Source: an uncultured Poribacteria bacterium
Lineage (GTDB): Bacteria; Poribacteria; WGA-4E; WGA-3G
Direction: 5' to 3'
Length of the DNA: 64,000 bases
Assembly (NCBI GenBank): GCA_951828515.1
Contig: OX639992.1
Span: 1,288,439 to 1,352,438, forward strand
The position numbers were made by a program, and so were the translations under genes. The notes below the pieces were generated by a model. That model did not search any database, was not told the DNA's origin, and saw only the letters and a program-made list of their open reading frames with translations. Positions 32,032-40,611 of the stretch are shown here, piece after piece (the first letter of the stretch is position 1; the number at the start of each line of letters is the position of its first letter).

Positions 32032-32889
32032 ATGGTTACCAACTTTAAGTTCCTACTCATCGCAGTCCTGTTTCTCAACTTCGTCGTGTCCGTCTTTTCC
32101 TTCCAGCCTTCTGGCGGTGTTTTGTCGCTGGATGGTGTTGATGATTATGCGATACTCCCGTTTGAGGAACACGGGTATCTGTTTCCCAAAAAGACCCGTG
32201 AGTTCACTGTCGAGATGTGGTTTTATCCGAAATCTGGACCAACAAATCACGGTGGTAGCGACATCATTCTCAGTCAGCAAGTTTACTTCGGATTGAGTGC
32301 AAACCACTCGGAATGTAAAAGCGATGTGAGTCAGCTATGTTGCTACGGTGGAGCATATCTGGAAGGAGAAACAGCCCACGGAGTCTCGTTTTTTTATGCA
32401 CCAATGGAGAGAAACCGATGGAACTATGTGGCAATCATTTACAAGGACAGCACATTTGGTTTCGCATATAACAATCGGATTAAACGGAAAAGCAAATTTG
32501 GCGTGATGGATCGAGTGTCCGTGGAGAATCTCGGAAACATTAAAGATTTCTTCGTAGGTCGGTATGAGCAGGAAATGGTACGAATTACTCGCTTTCATGG
32601 CGACATTGATGCTATAAGATTTTCGAGGATCGCCCGGTATGACTTACCTGATCTACCGTGGTTCGAGGAGCCATTCGATCCGCCCGACCATTTCTTAAGT
32701 GACAGGGACACTTTAGCACTTTGGAATTTTGATGAACGAGAAGGTGAAACCCGCTTCCAAGATGAATCAAAAAATAAAAGAATGTTAATTGGGATGAATG
32801 GGGCTTCTATCGGCAGTGCGCTTGCTGTCAATCCAGATAGCACCTCTCTCACAACGACATGGGGGCAAATTAAGGCGAGATCGCGTTGA
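32032..32889 (+). CDS. Secreted LamG domain protein with C-terminal TTTWG tag
   Basis: 285 residues. The signal peptide is MVTNFKFLLIAVLFLNFVVS, cleaved near VFS. The mature part is a LamG-like fold: VLSLDGVDDYAILPFEEHGY, FTVEMWFYPKSG, RWNYVAIIYKDSTFGFAYNN and IDAIRFSRIARYDLPDLPWF, followed by ALWNFDEREGETRFQDESKN. It ends SLTTTWGQIKARSR, the motif shared by five other exported proteins in the window. AAGGAGGA precedes the ATG, so the Met 12 codons earlier was rejected. The predicted ECF promoter 31931-31976 lies directly upstream. Likely an extracellular ligand-binding protein. Confidence 0.85.
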   Translation: MVTNFKFLLIAVLFLNFVVSVFSFQPSGGVLSLDGVDDYAILPFEEHGYLFPKKTREFTVEMWFYPKSGPTNHGGSDIILSQQVYFGLSANHSECKSDVSQLCCYGGAYLEGETAHGVSFFYAPMERNRWNYVAIIYKDSTFGFAYNNRIKRKSKFGVMDRVSVENLGNIKDFFVGRYEQEMVRITRFHGDIDAIRFSRIARYDLPDLPWFEEPFDPPDHFLSDRDTLALWNFDEREGETRFQDESKNKRMLIGMNGASIGSALAVNPDSTSLTTTWGQIKARSR

Positions 32890-32973
32890 ACCTGACACAC
32901 GAAATCCTAAACCGACTACTTTAATTGCCGGAACCAACTCGTTATTCCTCAACTTTTGCAGGAAAATGGCAAT

Positions 32974-35055
32974 TTAATTCGCCATCGATCGAATACTGAA
33001 GCCACTCCAACCCCATCTTTTGTGCTTCCCTTTTCCACGGGTATATATCACCTGTGTCAAGAGTTCATTGGTGATCGTGATAGTGTAACGCCTTTCAATC
33101 GTCTCACTTCCCACAGGAATCTGCAATCGCTGAATCGGTTTTTCGCCATTCGCAATAAGGTTTATCTCTAAGGGTTCAGGTTCATCTGCTTCATCTGCGC
33201 CGAAATAGCATATCACTTCGTATGTTCCATTCGGAAGTGCGACTCGGAAAACCCCATCCTCTTTCCCCAAAATGCTATCCTCGTAAGGTTGTGATACCTC
33301 AGACTCCCTTTGTGAGTCTTCACGCGCTGACACTGTTAACCAGCCGTATTCTCCATCAGTATAAGTTGTATCCACATACACAGGAATATATCCTGATGCT
33401 GTCTGACCATCTTTGGGCTCCATGTCAAAGGAGACAACGGTTCCGCCACTCCACATCTGAAGATCGGGTGGTGTCCGCTTGCGGCGATAGAGTCGATTGT
33501 AGTCGTTGGAATCGATGAGTTCATACTCTTCCTCCAAACCGGCGACATCGTCATACTCCGTCCGCCAAATGATGGCGTAATCAGCAGTCAATTCTTTTTC
33601 TTTGTATTGCAGCGGAAAATGATCCGTATTCGCCTCGTAGTTGTCGAGGTACCCGATTCCTTTATGCGTTGCTAGTAGACACTCAAGGTGCCCAAAGGGT
33701 TCAACGTATTTGGGTTCAAAACCGAGTGAATCTGAGAAACCGCCCCATTCTCCAGGTTCGCTCGTGAGAATGGTATCTTCCTCGGTCATACCCACCAAAG
33801 AGAGGGCAGTGGTGATGTCTCGATTCAGCAGCGTATACGTGTGGACATTGTAGCCGAGATGCCATAAGGACAAAGCAATGATAACCCCCGCCACCGTATA
33901 GTTTACGTACCGATGCAGATTGACAGCGAAGAACGGAAGCAGCACGAGGAATATGTACAGATGAAACCGATCATTTATCCAACCGCCGCTGTAGCCAGAC
34001 CAAGGCACTATGAAAAACATTGCAGTGATGAGGACTGACATAATCAGAAATCCATCCATCTGCGTCACAACGCGTGTCCAGAACCGTTCGCCAGTCTCTT
34101 TCCACTCCTCTGATTCTCGGAACCGATGGTACTGTCGAACTCTATTGATCACCGTGAATACGAAGGCAACGGCAAAAAACACCAGCAACACCCGTCCGAT
34201 GAGCACATGGTCATCCCGAAAAGAGACCAAGGATTTCATACCGAAGAAGTAATCGTTTAGCCATTCAACGCCTTTATGTTCGCCATCACCGCCGTGAGCG
34301 TTGGAAAGGTAGAAGTAGTAGGAGAACAGGATAAAGTAAGCGGGGATAAGCGCGCCGAGGAACGTTAGTGTAGGTTTAAGTGCTATCACACCGTCCTTGA
34401 GTCGAGACCTGAGTGGCACTGATGTTTCTTTATAACCCCATACCCCGCGCAGTGCATCATAACCCGATGAGAAGAGTGCAAAGAACGTCAGGGACATGAC
34501 AAGCAACGCATACGAGTGATAATGGGTGAGATAAGTCGCCAACAACAATACGTATATGACCATAATGTTTGTCAGTTGGAGTTCATCCTTGACTCGCCAC
34601 CAGTAACCCATCGCGAAGAAAAACAGGGACATACTGAGGACAAAGTTGTAGAACCCCATGTGAAGCAGATAGTTGTAGGCATACATGAACCCAAGCAGTC
34701 CAAAGACGACATTTCTCTTTGCGATACCGTTGAGGAAATAGAAGAGCGAGAGCGGCAGGAGACCGATACAGAGCGTCAGTACTATCTTTTCACAAACGAG
34801 TGGGGGAAAGACGTACAACAGGACAACAAGAAGCGCGTGAGAGGTCCAGTTCGGGAAGATCGTGGCGTTCAGGTCGTAGACTTCGCGTAACCGGTAGTTT
34901 TCGTGCTTATGGTACTCCTTCACCACGTATGAGTTGTAGATATGACTTGCTCCATCCTGCGTCGGGAAGTACTTGAAACCCCAGACCGGCAGAAGATGTA
35001 GCACCAGCATCACAAAAACCGTAATATATCCAACAGATAATTGACGTGCTTTCAT
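32974..35055 (-). CDS. Multi-pass membrane protein with C-terminal beta-sandwich domain
   Basis: 693 residues. After a first helix (VGYITVFVMLVLHLLPV) there is a QDGASHIYN loop, then ten or so hydrophobic segments up to about residue 420 (SHALLVVLLYVFPPLV, NIMVIYVLLLATYLTHYHSY, LIGRVLLVFFAVAFVFTVIN, FHLYIFLVLLPFFAVNLH). The layout, an acidic first loop followed by many helices, resembles GT-C-type glycosyltransferases or their relatives, but no firm assignment is possible. From about 545 onward is a soluble all-beta domain (GYIPVYVDTTYTDGEYGWLT, VALPNGTYEVICYFGADEAD) like malectin or carbohydrate-binding sandwiches. It would face the periplasm. It converges with the LamG gene at 32032. Confidence 0.7.
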   Translation of the reverse strand: MKARQLSVGYITVFVMLVLHLLPVWGFKYFPTQDGASHIYNSYVVKEYHKHENYRLREVYDLNATIFPNWTSHALLVVLLYVFPPLVCEKIVLTLCIGLLPLSLFYFLNGIAKRNVVFGLLGFMYAYNYLLHMGFYNFVLSMSLFFFAMGYWWRVKDELQLTNIMVIYVLLLATYLTHYHSYALLVMSLTFFALFSSGYDALRGVWGYKETSVPLRSRLKDGVIALKPTLTFLGALIPAYFILFSYYFYLSNAHGGDGEHKGVEWLNDYFFGMKSLVSFRDDHVLIGRVLLVFFAVAFVFTVINRVRQYHRFRESEEWKETGERFWTRVVTQMDGFLIMSVLITAMFFIVPWSGYSGGWINDRFHLYIFLVLLPFFAVNLHRYVNYTVAGVIIALSLWHLGYNVHTYTLLNRDITTALSLVGMTEEDTILTSEPGEWGGFSDSLGFEPKYVEPFGHLECLLATHKGIGYLDNYEANTDHFPLQYKEKELTADYAIIWRTEYDDVAGLEEEYELIDSNDYNRLYRRKRTPPDLQMWSGGTVVSFDMEPKDGQTASGYIPVYVDTTYTDGEYGWLTVSAREDSQRESEVSQPYEDSILGKEDGVFRVALPNGTYEVICYFGADEADEPEPLEINLIANGEKPIQRLQIPVGSETIERRYTITITNELLTQVIYTRGKGKHKRWGWSGFSIRSMAN

Positions 35056-35183
35056 TATCTCTATGACCTCGTTGGTGTCCGTTTGTTTTTTGCATCCTAC
35101 TCAAGTCCTATTCTAATAGATTTCTGCTTTTGTTTCAACACGCAAAATTTTGCGCGCCTTCGGTGATGTTTGTAAGTCAAGAC

Positions 35184-35212
35184 TTGCCTTCTATTCCGAT
35201 TTGTGATAAACT
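35184..35212 (+). promoter_or_regulatory. Predicted promoter with extended -10
   Basis: TTGCCT (35184-35189), 17 bp, TAAACT (35207-35212) preceded by TTGTGA. It shares the TGTGATA context with the promoters at 1364 and 42036. It lies 32 bp before the small gene at 35244. Confidence 0.4.
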
Positions 35213-35243
35213 ACTCTCAAGATTGATGTGTAAGGAGTGAACC

Positions 35244-35471
35244 ATGGTAAGGGAAGTACAGACAGCTCAAAATGTATGGCCAATGCTAACGGAGGTCGTA
35301 TTCGTTCCTCATGCCCAAAGCGAATACCAACGGCTTACGGAAGTACTGGACAATTTAATCGATGTCGTAGGTGAGGAGGAAGATCATCCTTTGGCTTCAC
35401 TGATGGAAGTCATTGGTGTGTTGATTGAAAAATATGAAGACGAACACGTCCCAGAGTTGACAGAAATATAG
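35244..35471 (+). CDS. Small HigA-like protein lacking the HTH
   Basis: 75 residues. The segment AQSEYQRLTEVLDNLIDVVG with EEEDHPLASLMEVIGVLIEK and YEDEHVPEL resembles the N-terminal helical part of COG5499/HigA-type antitoxins (EY..L..L...D..G ... L.VL..LIE.YE..H.P), which normally continue into an HTH. Here the protein stops just where the HTH would start. It may be a truncated antitoxin or a stand-alone member. No toxin gene is adjacent. AAGGAG precedes the ATG; the gene at 35488 follows by 16 bp. Confidence 0.6.
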   Translation: MVREVQTAQNVWPMLTEVVFVPHAQSEYQRLTEVLDNLIDVVGEEEDHPLASLMEVIGVLIEKYEDEHVPELTEI

Positions 35472-35487
35472 CCAATAGGTTGGAGCG

Positions 35488-36093
35488 ATGGAAATCCCAA
35501 ATATTGTTATAATCGGCGATGATTCACAGGCTGGAACATACATCCTACGGATTCATCTTAAAGAAAATACCACATTAAAATTTGGTAGGTTCAAGAAAGA
35601 GAAACTTATTTCCTTACCCGCTGGTGATTATGTTTACGTCGGATCGGCACTTTCGGAAAAGGGATCGACTTCATTGGCACGGCGACTTATCCGACACGCA
35701 ACGCGGAGTGGTGATAAACCACCGCATGCTATCAGAGAAGCGATGGTAAAGCAATTCCACAATTGCGGTTTGGGACCATCTGATCCATTACCGAAAAACG
35801 GCAAAAAATTGTTCTGGAACGTCGATTTTCTCTTGGATCTACCATCGGTGGAACTTGTAAATATCTTTGCTACCCGTTCGTCTGGACGTTTGGAAAACAG
35901 ACTTGCCAAGCGACTTGAACAGGATCCACACACAGAGATTATTGAACCCGGGTTAGGGGCAAACGACACGCCGGGTGCCACACATCTGCTACGCGTCCAA
36001 GCGGATAAGATATGGTGGGCATCCCTCACAGACAAGGTAAAGGTGGTTTTGGAAGACTGCACCTTAAATCAAACAAAGGATGCTAAAAGTTGA
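35488..36093 (+). CDS. DUF123 / GIY-YIG superfamily nuclease-like protein
   Basis: 201 residues. AGTYILRIHL and LPAGDYVYVGSALSEKGSTS match the GIY...YIG pair (here TYI and YVYVG), followed by LARRLIRHATRSGDKPPHAI (Arg and His of the active site) and KLFWNVDFLLD. This is the DUF123 group of the GIY-YIG nucleases, found in archaea and some bacteria, often beside or fused to endonuclease genes; function unproven. The family is normally about 130-150 residues, and this protein carries extra C-terminal sequence. It may share a transcript with the small gene at 35244. GGTTGGAG precedes the ATG. Confidence 0.75.
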   Translation: MEIPNIVIIGDDSQAGTYILRIHLKENTTLKFGRFKKEKLISLPAGDYVYVGSALSEKGSTSLARRLIRHATRSGDKPPHAIREAMVKQFHNCGLGPSDPLPKNGKKLFWNVDFLLDLPSVELVNIFATRSSGRLENRLAKRLEQDPHTEIIEPGLGANDTPGATHLLRVQADKIWWASLTDKVKVVLEDCTLNQTKDAKS

Positions 36094-36140
36094 ATTTCTT
36101 AAGAAACTCATGCCTGAATTATTATAACGCAAGTTGCCAC

Positions 36141-36230
36141 TTATAATAGACATAGCACTCCGCTGGAGTGCAGCATCTTGACGACACGCTTTTCTATAGA
36201 CATACCACCGCTCTGGGGTGTGGAAAGTAA
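36141..36230. repeat. Tandem pair of ATAGACATA palindromic elements
   Basis: Two related units: 36141-36175 (TATAATAGACATA then GCACTCC, loop GCT, GGAGTGC, a perfect 7-bp stem at 36155-36171) and 36191-36225 (TTCTATAGACATA then CACC...GGTG). Such elements are common intergenic palindromes in environmental genomes. They occupy most of the 235-bp gap between the DUF123 and peptidase genes. Confidence 0.55.
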
Positions 36231-36328
36231 CGATAAAAACCTTTCTCGCATGTGCCAAATCTGTTAGTAGCACTTGGATTATTACATGAATCCTTTTATA
36301 TCCAACCACAACCCCTTTTGAGGTAGAC

Positions 36329-37441
36329 ATGCACGATCCACGACTTGATAAACTCGCAAATGTTCTCACGACCCATTCCACGAAAATCCAATCCGGCGAA
36401 TTTGTGCTCATTGAAGGGATAGACATCCCACAAGAGATGGTCATTGCCCTTATCCGAGCGGTTCGGAAAGCGGGCGGGATCCCGCTCGTTGAAATCAAGC
36501 AGACCCGTATCCAACGTGAAATTATTCTCAATGGAGACGATCCTGGCATAAAACTGATTGGTGAATACGAAACATACCGTATAAAAAAGGTACAGGCGTA
36601 TATCGGTATTCGTGGGAGCCATAATATCACAGAGATGTCCGATGTCCCAGCGGAAGCAATGCAACGCTATCAAAAGTATTGGACACGACCTCTCAACGAT
36701 ATCCGCGTGCCACAGACAAAATGGGTCGTTCTACGATGGCCCCACCCGGCAATGGCACAACAGGCACAGATGAGTACAGAGGCGTTCGAGGACTACTATT
36801 TCGACGTTTGCACGCTTGACTACAGCCGAATGGAACAGGCGATGGGACCGCTCAAGTCTCTGATGGAGGAAACGGATGAAGTCCACATTATCGGTGAAGA
36901 TACCGATCTGCGGTTCAGTATCAAGGATATCCCCGTGATTCCGTGCGCAGGCGAGTGTAACATCCCTGATGGCGAATGCTTCACCGCGCCTGTGCGAGAT
37001 TCGGTCAACGGCACTATCCATTTCAACACCCCCACAATCTATCAGGGAACGACCTTTACTGACATTCGACTCCGCTTTGAGAACGGTCAAATCGTTGAGG
37101 CAACAGCGAATAATACCGAAAGGCTGAACGATATTCTTGATACAGACGAGGGGGCGCGTTATATCGGTGAATTCTCTATCGCGTTCAACCCGTATATTAC
37201 AAACCCGATGCTTGACATTCTGTTCGATGAGAAGATCGCAGGCTCGTTTCATTTCACGCCCGGTCAGGCTTACGAGGAGGCGGATAATAGTGTCCGTTCC
37301 GCCGTCCATTGGGATATGGTCATGATACAGACACCGGAACACGGTGGTGGAGAGATGTACTTCGACGGAAATCTTATTCGGAAGGACGGACGATTTGTCC
37401 ATTCTGAATTGGAAGCACTGAACCCGGAGAATCTGAAATGA
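36329..37441 (+). CDS. M29-family aminopeptidase-like metallopeptidase
   Basis: 370 residues, the length of AmpS/AmpT-type leucyl aminopeptidases. Family marks: QSGEFVLIEGIDIPQEMVIA at the N-terminus, a central DLRFSIKDIP strand pair, CNIPDGECFTAPVRDSVNG with the metal-binding Glu, ARYIGEFSIAFNP with the second Glu, then SFHFTPGQAYEEAD and SAVHWDMVMI with His and Asp ligands. The enzyme should remove N-terminal residues using two divalent metals in the cytoplasm. TGAGGT precedes the ATG. The stop overlaps the next start by 4 bp. Confidence 0.85.
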   Translation: MHDPRLDKLANVLTTHSTKIQSGEFVLIEGIDIPQEMVIALIRAVRKAGGIPLVEIKQTRIQREIILNGDDPGIKLIGEYETYRIKKVQAYIGIRGSHNITEMSDVPAEAMQRYQKYWTRPLNDIRVPQTKWVVLRWPHPAMAQQAQMSTEAFEDYYFDVCTLDYSRMEQAMGPLKSLMEETDEVHIIGEDTDLRFSIKDIPVIPCAGECNIPDGECFTAPVRDSVNGTIHFNTPTIYQGTTFTDIRLRFENGQIVEATANNTERLNDILDTDEGARYIGEFSIAFNPYITNPMLDILFDEKIAGSFHFTPGQAYEEADNSVRSAVHWDMVMIQTPEHGGGEMYFDGNLIRKDGRFVHSELEALNPENLK

Positions 37442-37923
37442 GTAGAGAACAGCACCGAGTACACGGCGATCCGCAGCGATTTGAAGTTGTCGCTGATTTC
37501 ATTGCCGCACGATACGGCAATACCATCCACTCTATTGCCGATGTCGCTGGTGGGAAGGGAATACTAACTCGCCTGCTCACAAAGAAGAAAAATTTTGAAT
37601 GCGATCTCATTGACCCGCGTCGGACAGTGCTCAAAGGCATCGACCATCGTCCGGATCAGTTCGATCCTGACATGGCAGACTATTATGACCTGTTGGTTGG
37701 ACTCCATCCGGATGGTGCGTTGCGTCAATTGGGAGAGGCAGCCCTCGTCCGACCTGCTGTGATAATCCCGTGTTGCAACTTCTGGGATGAACAACGGCGT
37801 GGGCAGTATGAGTTGTTGACGGCAATTGAGGACTTCTATCGGCAACATTCGATCCAGTTCGAGCGAATTGAACTCGACTTCAAGGGACCAAAGAATATCG
37901 CTATCGTCTCCGAACCTTTTTAA
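37438..37923 (+). CDS. Methyltransferase-like Rossmann protein
   Basis: 161 residues, starting with an ATGA overlap on the M29 peptidase gene, so translationally coupled. IHSIADVAGGKGILTRLLTK (about 30-49) looks like SAM motif I, CDLIDPRRT like the acidic strand end of motif II, and YYDLLVGLHPDGALRQLGEA like motif IV. VIIPCCNFWDE follows. The protein is short for a methyltransferase, and the catalytic NPPY-type motif is not seen, so the activity is uncertain. Conservation of coupling with the peptidase cannot be judged from this window. Confidence 0.6.
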   Translation: MSREQHRVHGDPQRFEVVADFIAARYGNTIHSIADVAGGKGILTRLLTKKKNFECDLIDPRRTVLKGIDHRPDQFDPDMADYYDLLVGLHPDGALRQLGEAALVRPAVIIPCCNFWDEQRRGQYELLTAIEDFYRQHSIQFERIELDFKGPKNIAIVSEPF

Positions 37924-38000
37924 CTATGCAGCCTCTGGACCGCTCTTCTGGCGCAAGCCGCGTGTGGGTTTGCGGGACAAGGCATGTGAAGTTCCAGGGG

Positions 38001-38024
38001 AAACACCCAAGCAAAAACACCCAC
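38001..38024 (+). repeat. Short repeat matching 6681-6704
   Basis: AAACACCCAAGCAAAAACAC plus CCAC matches AAATACCCAAGCAAAGACAC plus CCCA in the gap downstream of the sigma-propeller gene. An interspersed sequence of unknown role, 31 bp before the sulfatase start. Confidence 0.4.
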
Positions 38025-38054
38025 GTTGTTTAACCGCAAGGAATAATTAAAAAA

Positions 38055-39491
38055 ATGGCACAACAACCCAATATTCTCTTCCTTCTCACCGATCAGCAAC
38101 GTTTCGATTCACTTGGTTGCAATGGAGCACCCATTTGCAGAACACCTGCTATCGATGAAATCGCCGCAACAGGCATGCGGTTCACAAACGCCTATACTCC
38201 GATCGCGCTCTGTTCACCGGCGCGTGGATCTCTACTCACCGGACTCTATCCACATAACCATGGGCAACTTTCAAATATGGGCAATTTCAACGGCGTGTTT
38301 GCGAACCAGATTCTCGATAAACCGGCGTATCCAAAACTCCTCGGCGAGGCAGGCTATCGGGTCAGTTGTATCGGTAAGTGGCATCTTGCGAAGGAAGGCG
38401 ATACGGAGTTTTGGGGTTACGATAAGTGGCACCCCTATAGCGAGTGGCATCAGCGGCTCCGAGATGACGGTATTGACTTCCGAATTGATAGGGATGCCGT
38501 TCAACCGTATGAATGGGGTGGTGAGGCACCCTTCTATGGAAGACACCCGCTTCCTGCTGAACGGACGATGGAAGCGTGGACTGCAGACAAAACGATTGAA
38601 TTAATCAACGGGTATTCAGATTCCGAGCACCCCTTTATGATTGCCTCGAATTTCTTTGGACCGCACTTCCCGTATGCTGTGCCAGCACCTTACGATACGA
38701 TGTACGATCCCGACACTGCTGAACGGTGGGGCAACTTTGATGAGCAATTCATCAACAAACCCCTCATCCAGCAGAAGGAGATGCTCCGGTGGAACGCTAG
38801 CCACTTAACATGGCCCGATTGGCAGAAAGTCATCGCTGCCTATTGGGGGTTCTGCACCTTCATTGACGACCAAGTGCGGCGAGTTCTTGACTGTCTTGAG
38901 GCGAACGGTTTAGCAGAAAATACCGTTGTCATCTTCTCAACCGACCACGGCGATATGCTCGGCAGCCATCGGCTTTTCAACAAAGGTTTTCACATGTACG
39001 AGGAGACGCACCACATTCCACTCGTCATCCGGTATCCAGGTGCGACAGCACCCGGAACGACGTGTGATGAATTTGTGAACCTTGTGGATCTCATGCCGAC
39101 GTTTTTGGAACTCGGTGGCGCAGCAGTCCCTGATGAGATCGATGGAAGATCTATTATGCCGTTGTTACGAGGGGAAACCGTAGAGGATTGGCCCGATGAT
39201 GTGTTCGCTGAATTTCATGGGTACGAGCCGACACTTGCTTCCGTCAGGATGGTGCGGACGGATTCGTGGAAATACGTCTACAACCCATACAGCGAGGACG
39301 AACTCTACGACATGAAGAGCGACCCGCACGAACTCCATAATTTGGCGAACCATCTCGGTTACAAGCACGTACTCCGCCGTATGAAGGCACGGATGGTCGA
39401 TCGCTTACGTGAAACGACGGATAATATCGTTATGGAAGGTGGATGGCAGAGCAATTCGTTCGATCTGCTTGTCTCGGAACGGGAGCGGTAG
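38055..39491 (+). CDS. Formylglycine-dependent sulfatase
   Basis: 478 residues of the type I sulfatase/alkaline phosphatase superfamily. PNILFLLTDQQRFDSLGCNG holds the metal-binding Asp pair; CSPARGSLLTGLYPHNHG (about 53-70) is the C-x-P-x-R signature whose Cys becomes formylglycine; GKWHLAKEGD and STDHGDMLGSHRLFNKGFHM contain the His/Asp/Lys active-site residues. No signal peptide is obvious, so secretion is uncertain. It hydrolyses sulfate esters, probably of marine polysaccharides. No sulfatase-modifying enzyme gene is in the window. An AAGGA site lies 12 nt upstream. Confidence 0.9.
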   Translation: MAQQPNILFLLTDQQRFDSLGCNGAPICRTPAIDEIAATGMRFTNAYTPIALCSPARGSLLTGLYPHNHGQLSNMGNFNGVFANQILDKPAYPKLLGEAGYRVSCIGKWHLAKEGDTEFWGYDKWHPYSEWHQRLRDDGIDFRIDRDAVQPYEWGGEAPFYGRHPLPAERTMEAWTADKTIELINGYSDSEHPFMIASNFFGPHFPYAVPAPYDTMYDPDTAERWGNFDEQFINKPLIQQKEMLRWNASHLTWPDWQKVIAAYWGFCTFIDDQVRRVLDCLEANGLAENTVVIFSTDHGDMLGSHRLFNKGFHMYEETHHIPLVIRYPGATAPGTTCDEFVNLVDLMPTFLELGGAAVPDEIDGRSIMPLLRGETVEDWPDDVFAEFHGYEPTLASVRMVRTDSWKYVYNPYSEDELYDMKSDPHELHNLANHLGYKHVLRRMKARMVDRLRETTDNIVMEGGWQSNSFDLLVSERER

Positions 39492-39548
39492 CACTTGTGT
39501 AGATCAATTTGCCTACAGGAGCGTTTTAGAACCGCGCGGTTGAGTTAA

Positions 39549-40562
39549 CTACTGCTGCTTTAATCGTCCCCACATGGTTGTTGCCAATCGTGGTTGAGGG
39601 ACAACTGGTAATGCGAACGCTGGATCAAACCAGTCCCCCGGACTATTTGCTTGAAAAAAATTTCCAAATACCTTTGGTATAAAAGTATCTGTGAGTTGTT
39701 CCGAAACATCGCTGCCCAACGTTATTTTGAAGATTTGTAAGCGATTGTTCTTATCGGTCTTGTCATAGAGAAGCGCATCTCCTTGAGGTGACCAAACCGG
39801 CGAATTTTCTCTCGGGGCATTGTCGCTCGTAATTTGTTGAAGCCCGGTGCCATCGCTGTTTATGATGTAAATTGTCTCTGTATCATCAAAGTCTTTCAAC
39901 GGTGCCTTATGAAGCTATGTAAACGCTATTTTATTCCCTGAAGGGGACCATGCAGGAGATGTCATCCATGAGGGTCTTACTGGTTTGGGAAAGAATACTT
40001 TTTGTTTGCGTGTGTTAACATTTAGGATAGTGATCTGCATGTGTTCGGGCCATCCGGTGAGAAAAGCGATTTCTTCTCCATCTGGCGACCACGTAGGACT
40101 CCCTCCAAAAGCGATTTTTTCCTCATTTTTGCCATCTATTGTGGCGATATAGACGAATGATCCACTGGGTTCTCGCCTTCTATAAGCAATTTGTTTGCCA
40201 TCCGGCGACCAGACCGCGCTAGATCTATCCTTCGACTTGCCAAACACTCGCCGCACATTTTTGCCATCTGGATCCATTAGATACAAGTCTCGGCTTAACG
40301 GGAACCGATCACGATCGGAGGCGAAAAGGATTTGTTCACCTGTCGGCGACCACGTAGGCACGGCATCATCAGCGCGGTGGTGGGTGAGTCTCACCTGCCC
40401 ACTTCCATCCGGATTCATGATATAAATTTCGCGATTGTTATCACGTGCCGAGGTAAATACGATTTTGGCGGTTGTAGGTGCTTTTGCAAAAATGGGATCC
40501 ATCGCTGTAATGAATACTGTTAAACCGGTAAAGCAGACAAAAAGAGAAAATAGACGTTTCAT
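39549..40562 (-). pseudogene. Secreted TolB-like beta-propeller with in-frame TAG
   Basis: From ATG 40562 (GGAGAAA upstream) the frame encodes a signal peptide (MKRLFSLFVCFTGLTVFITA) and WD40-like/PD40 blades: REIYIMNPDGSGQVRLTHHR, PTWSPTGEQILFASDRDR, AVWSPDGKQIAYRRREP, PTWSPDGEEIAFLTG. At 39915-39917 a TAG interrupts the frame. After it the same frame goes on with DTETIYIINSDGTGLQQITS, VWSPQGDALLYD and the C-terminal tag RLATTMWGRLKQQ. The paralogue upstream (40612-41604) has Trp (AFAWYNRV) at the stop position, so TGG to TAG is the simplest cause. Whether it is a pseudogene, sequencing error or read-through is open. Confidence 0.82.
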
Positions 40563-40611
40563 GGAAAATTTCTCCGAAAGTAAATAACCGCGTTGAAGAT
40601 CCAAATTTAAT

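Noticed and set aside
39915..39917. UAG recoding as an amino acid as a genome-wide feature
   Set aside because: A normal RF1 gene (prfA) with PAT and GGQ motifs is present in the window, and the lysozyme gene reads naturally to a TAG stop. A single nonsense mutation is simpler.
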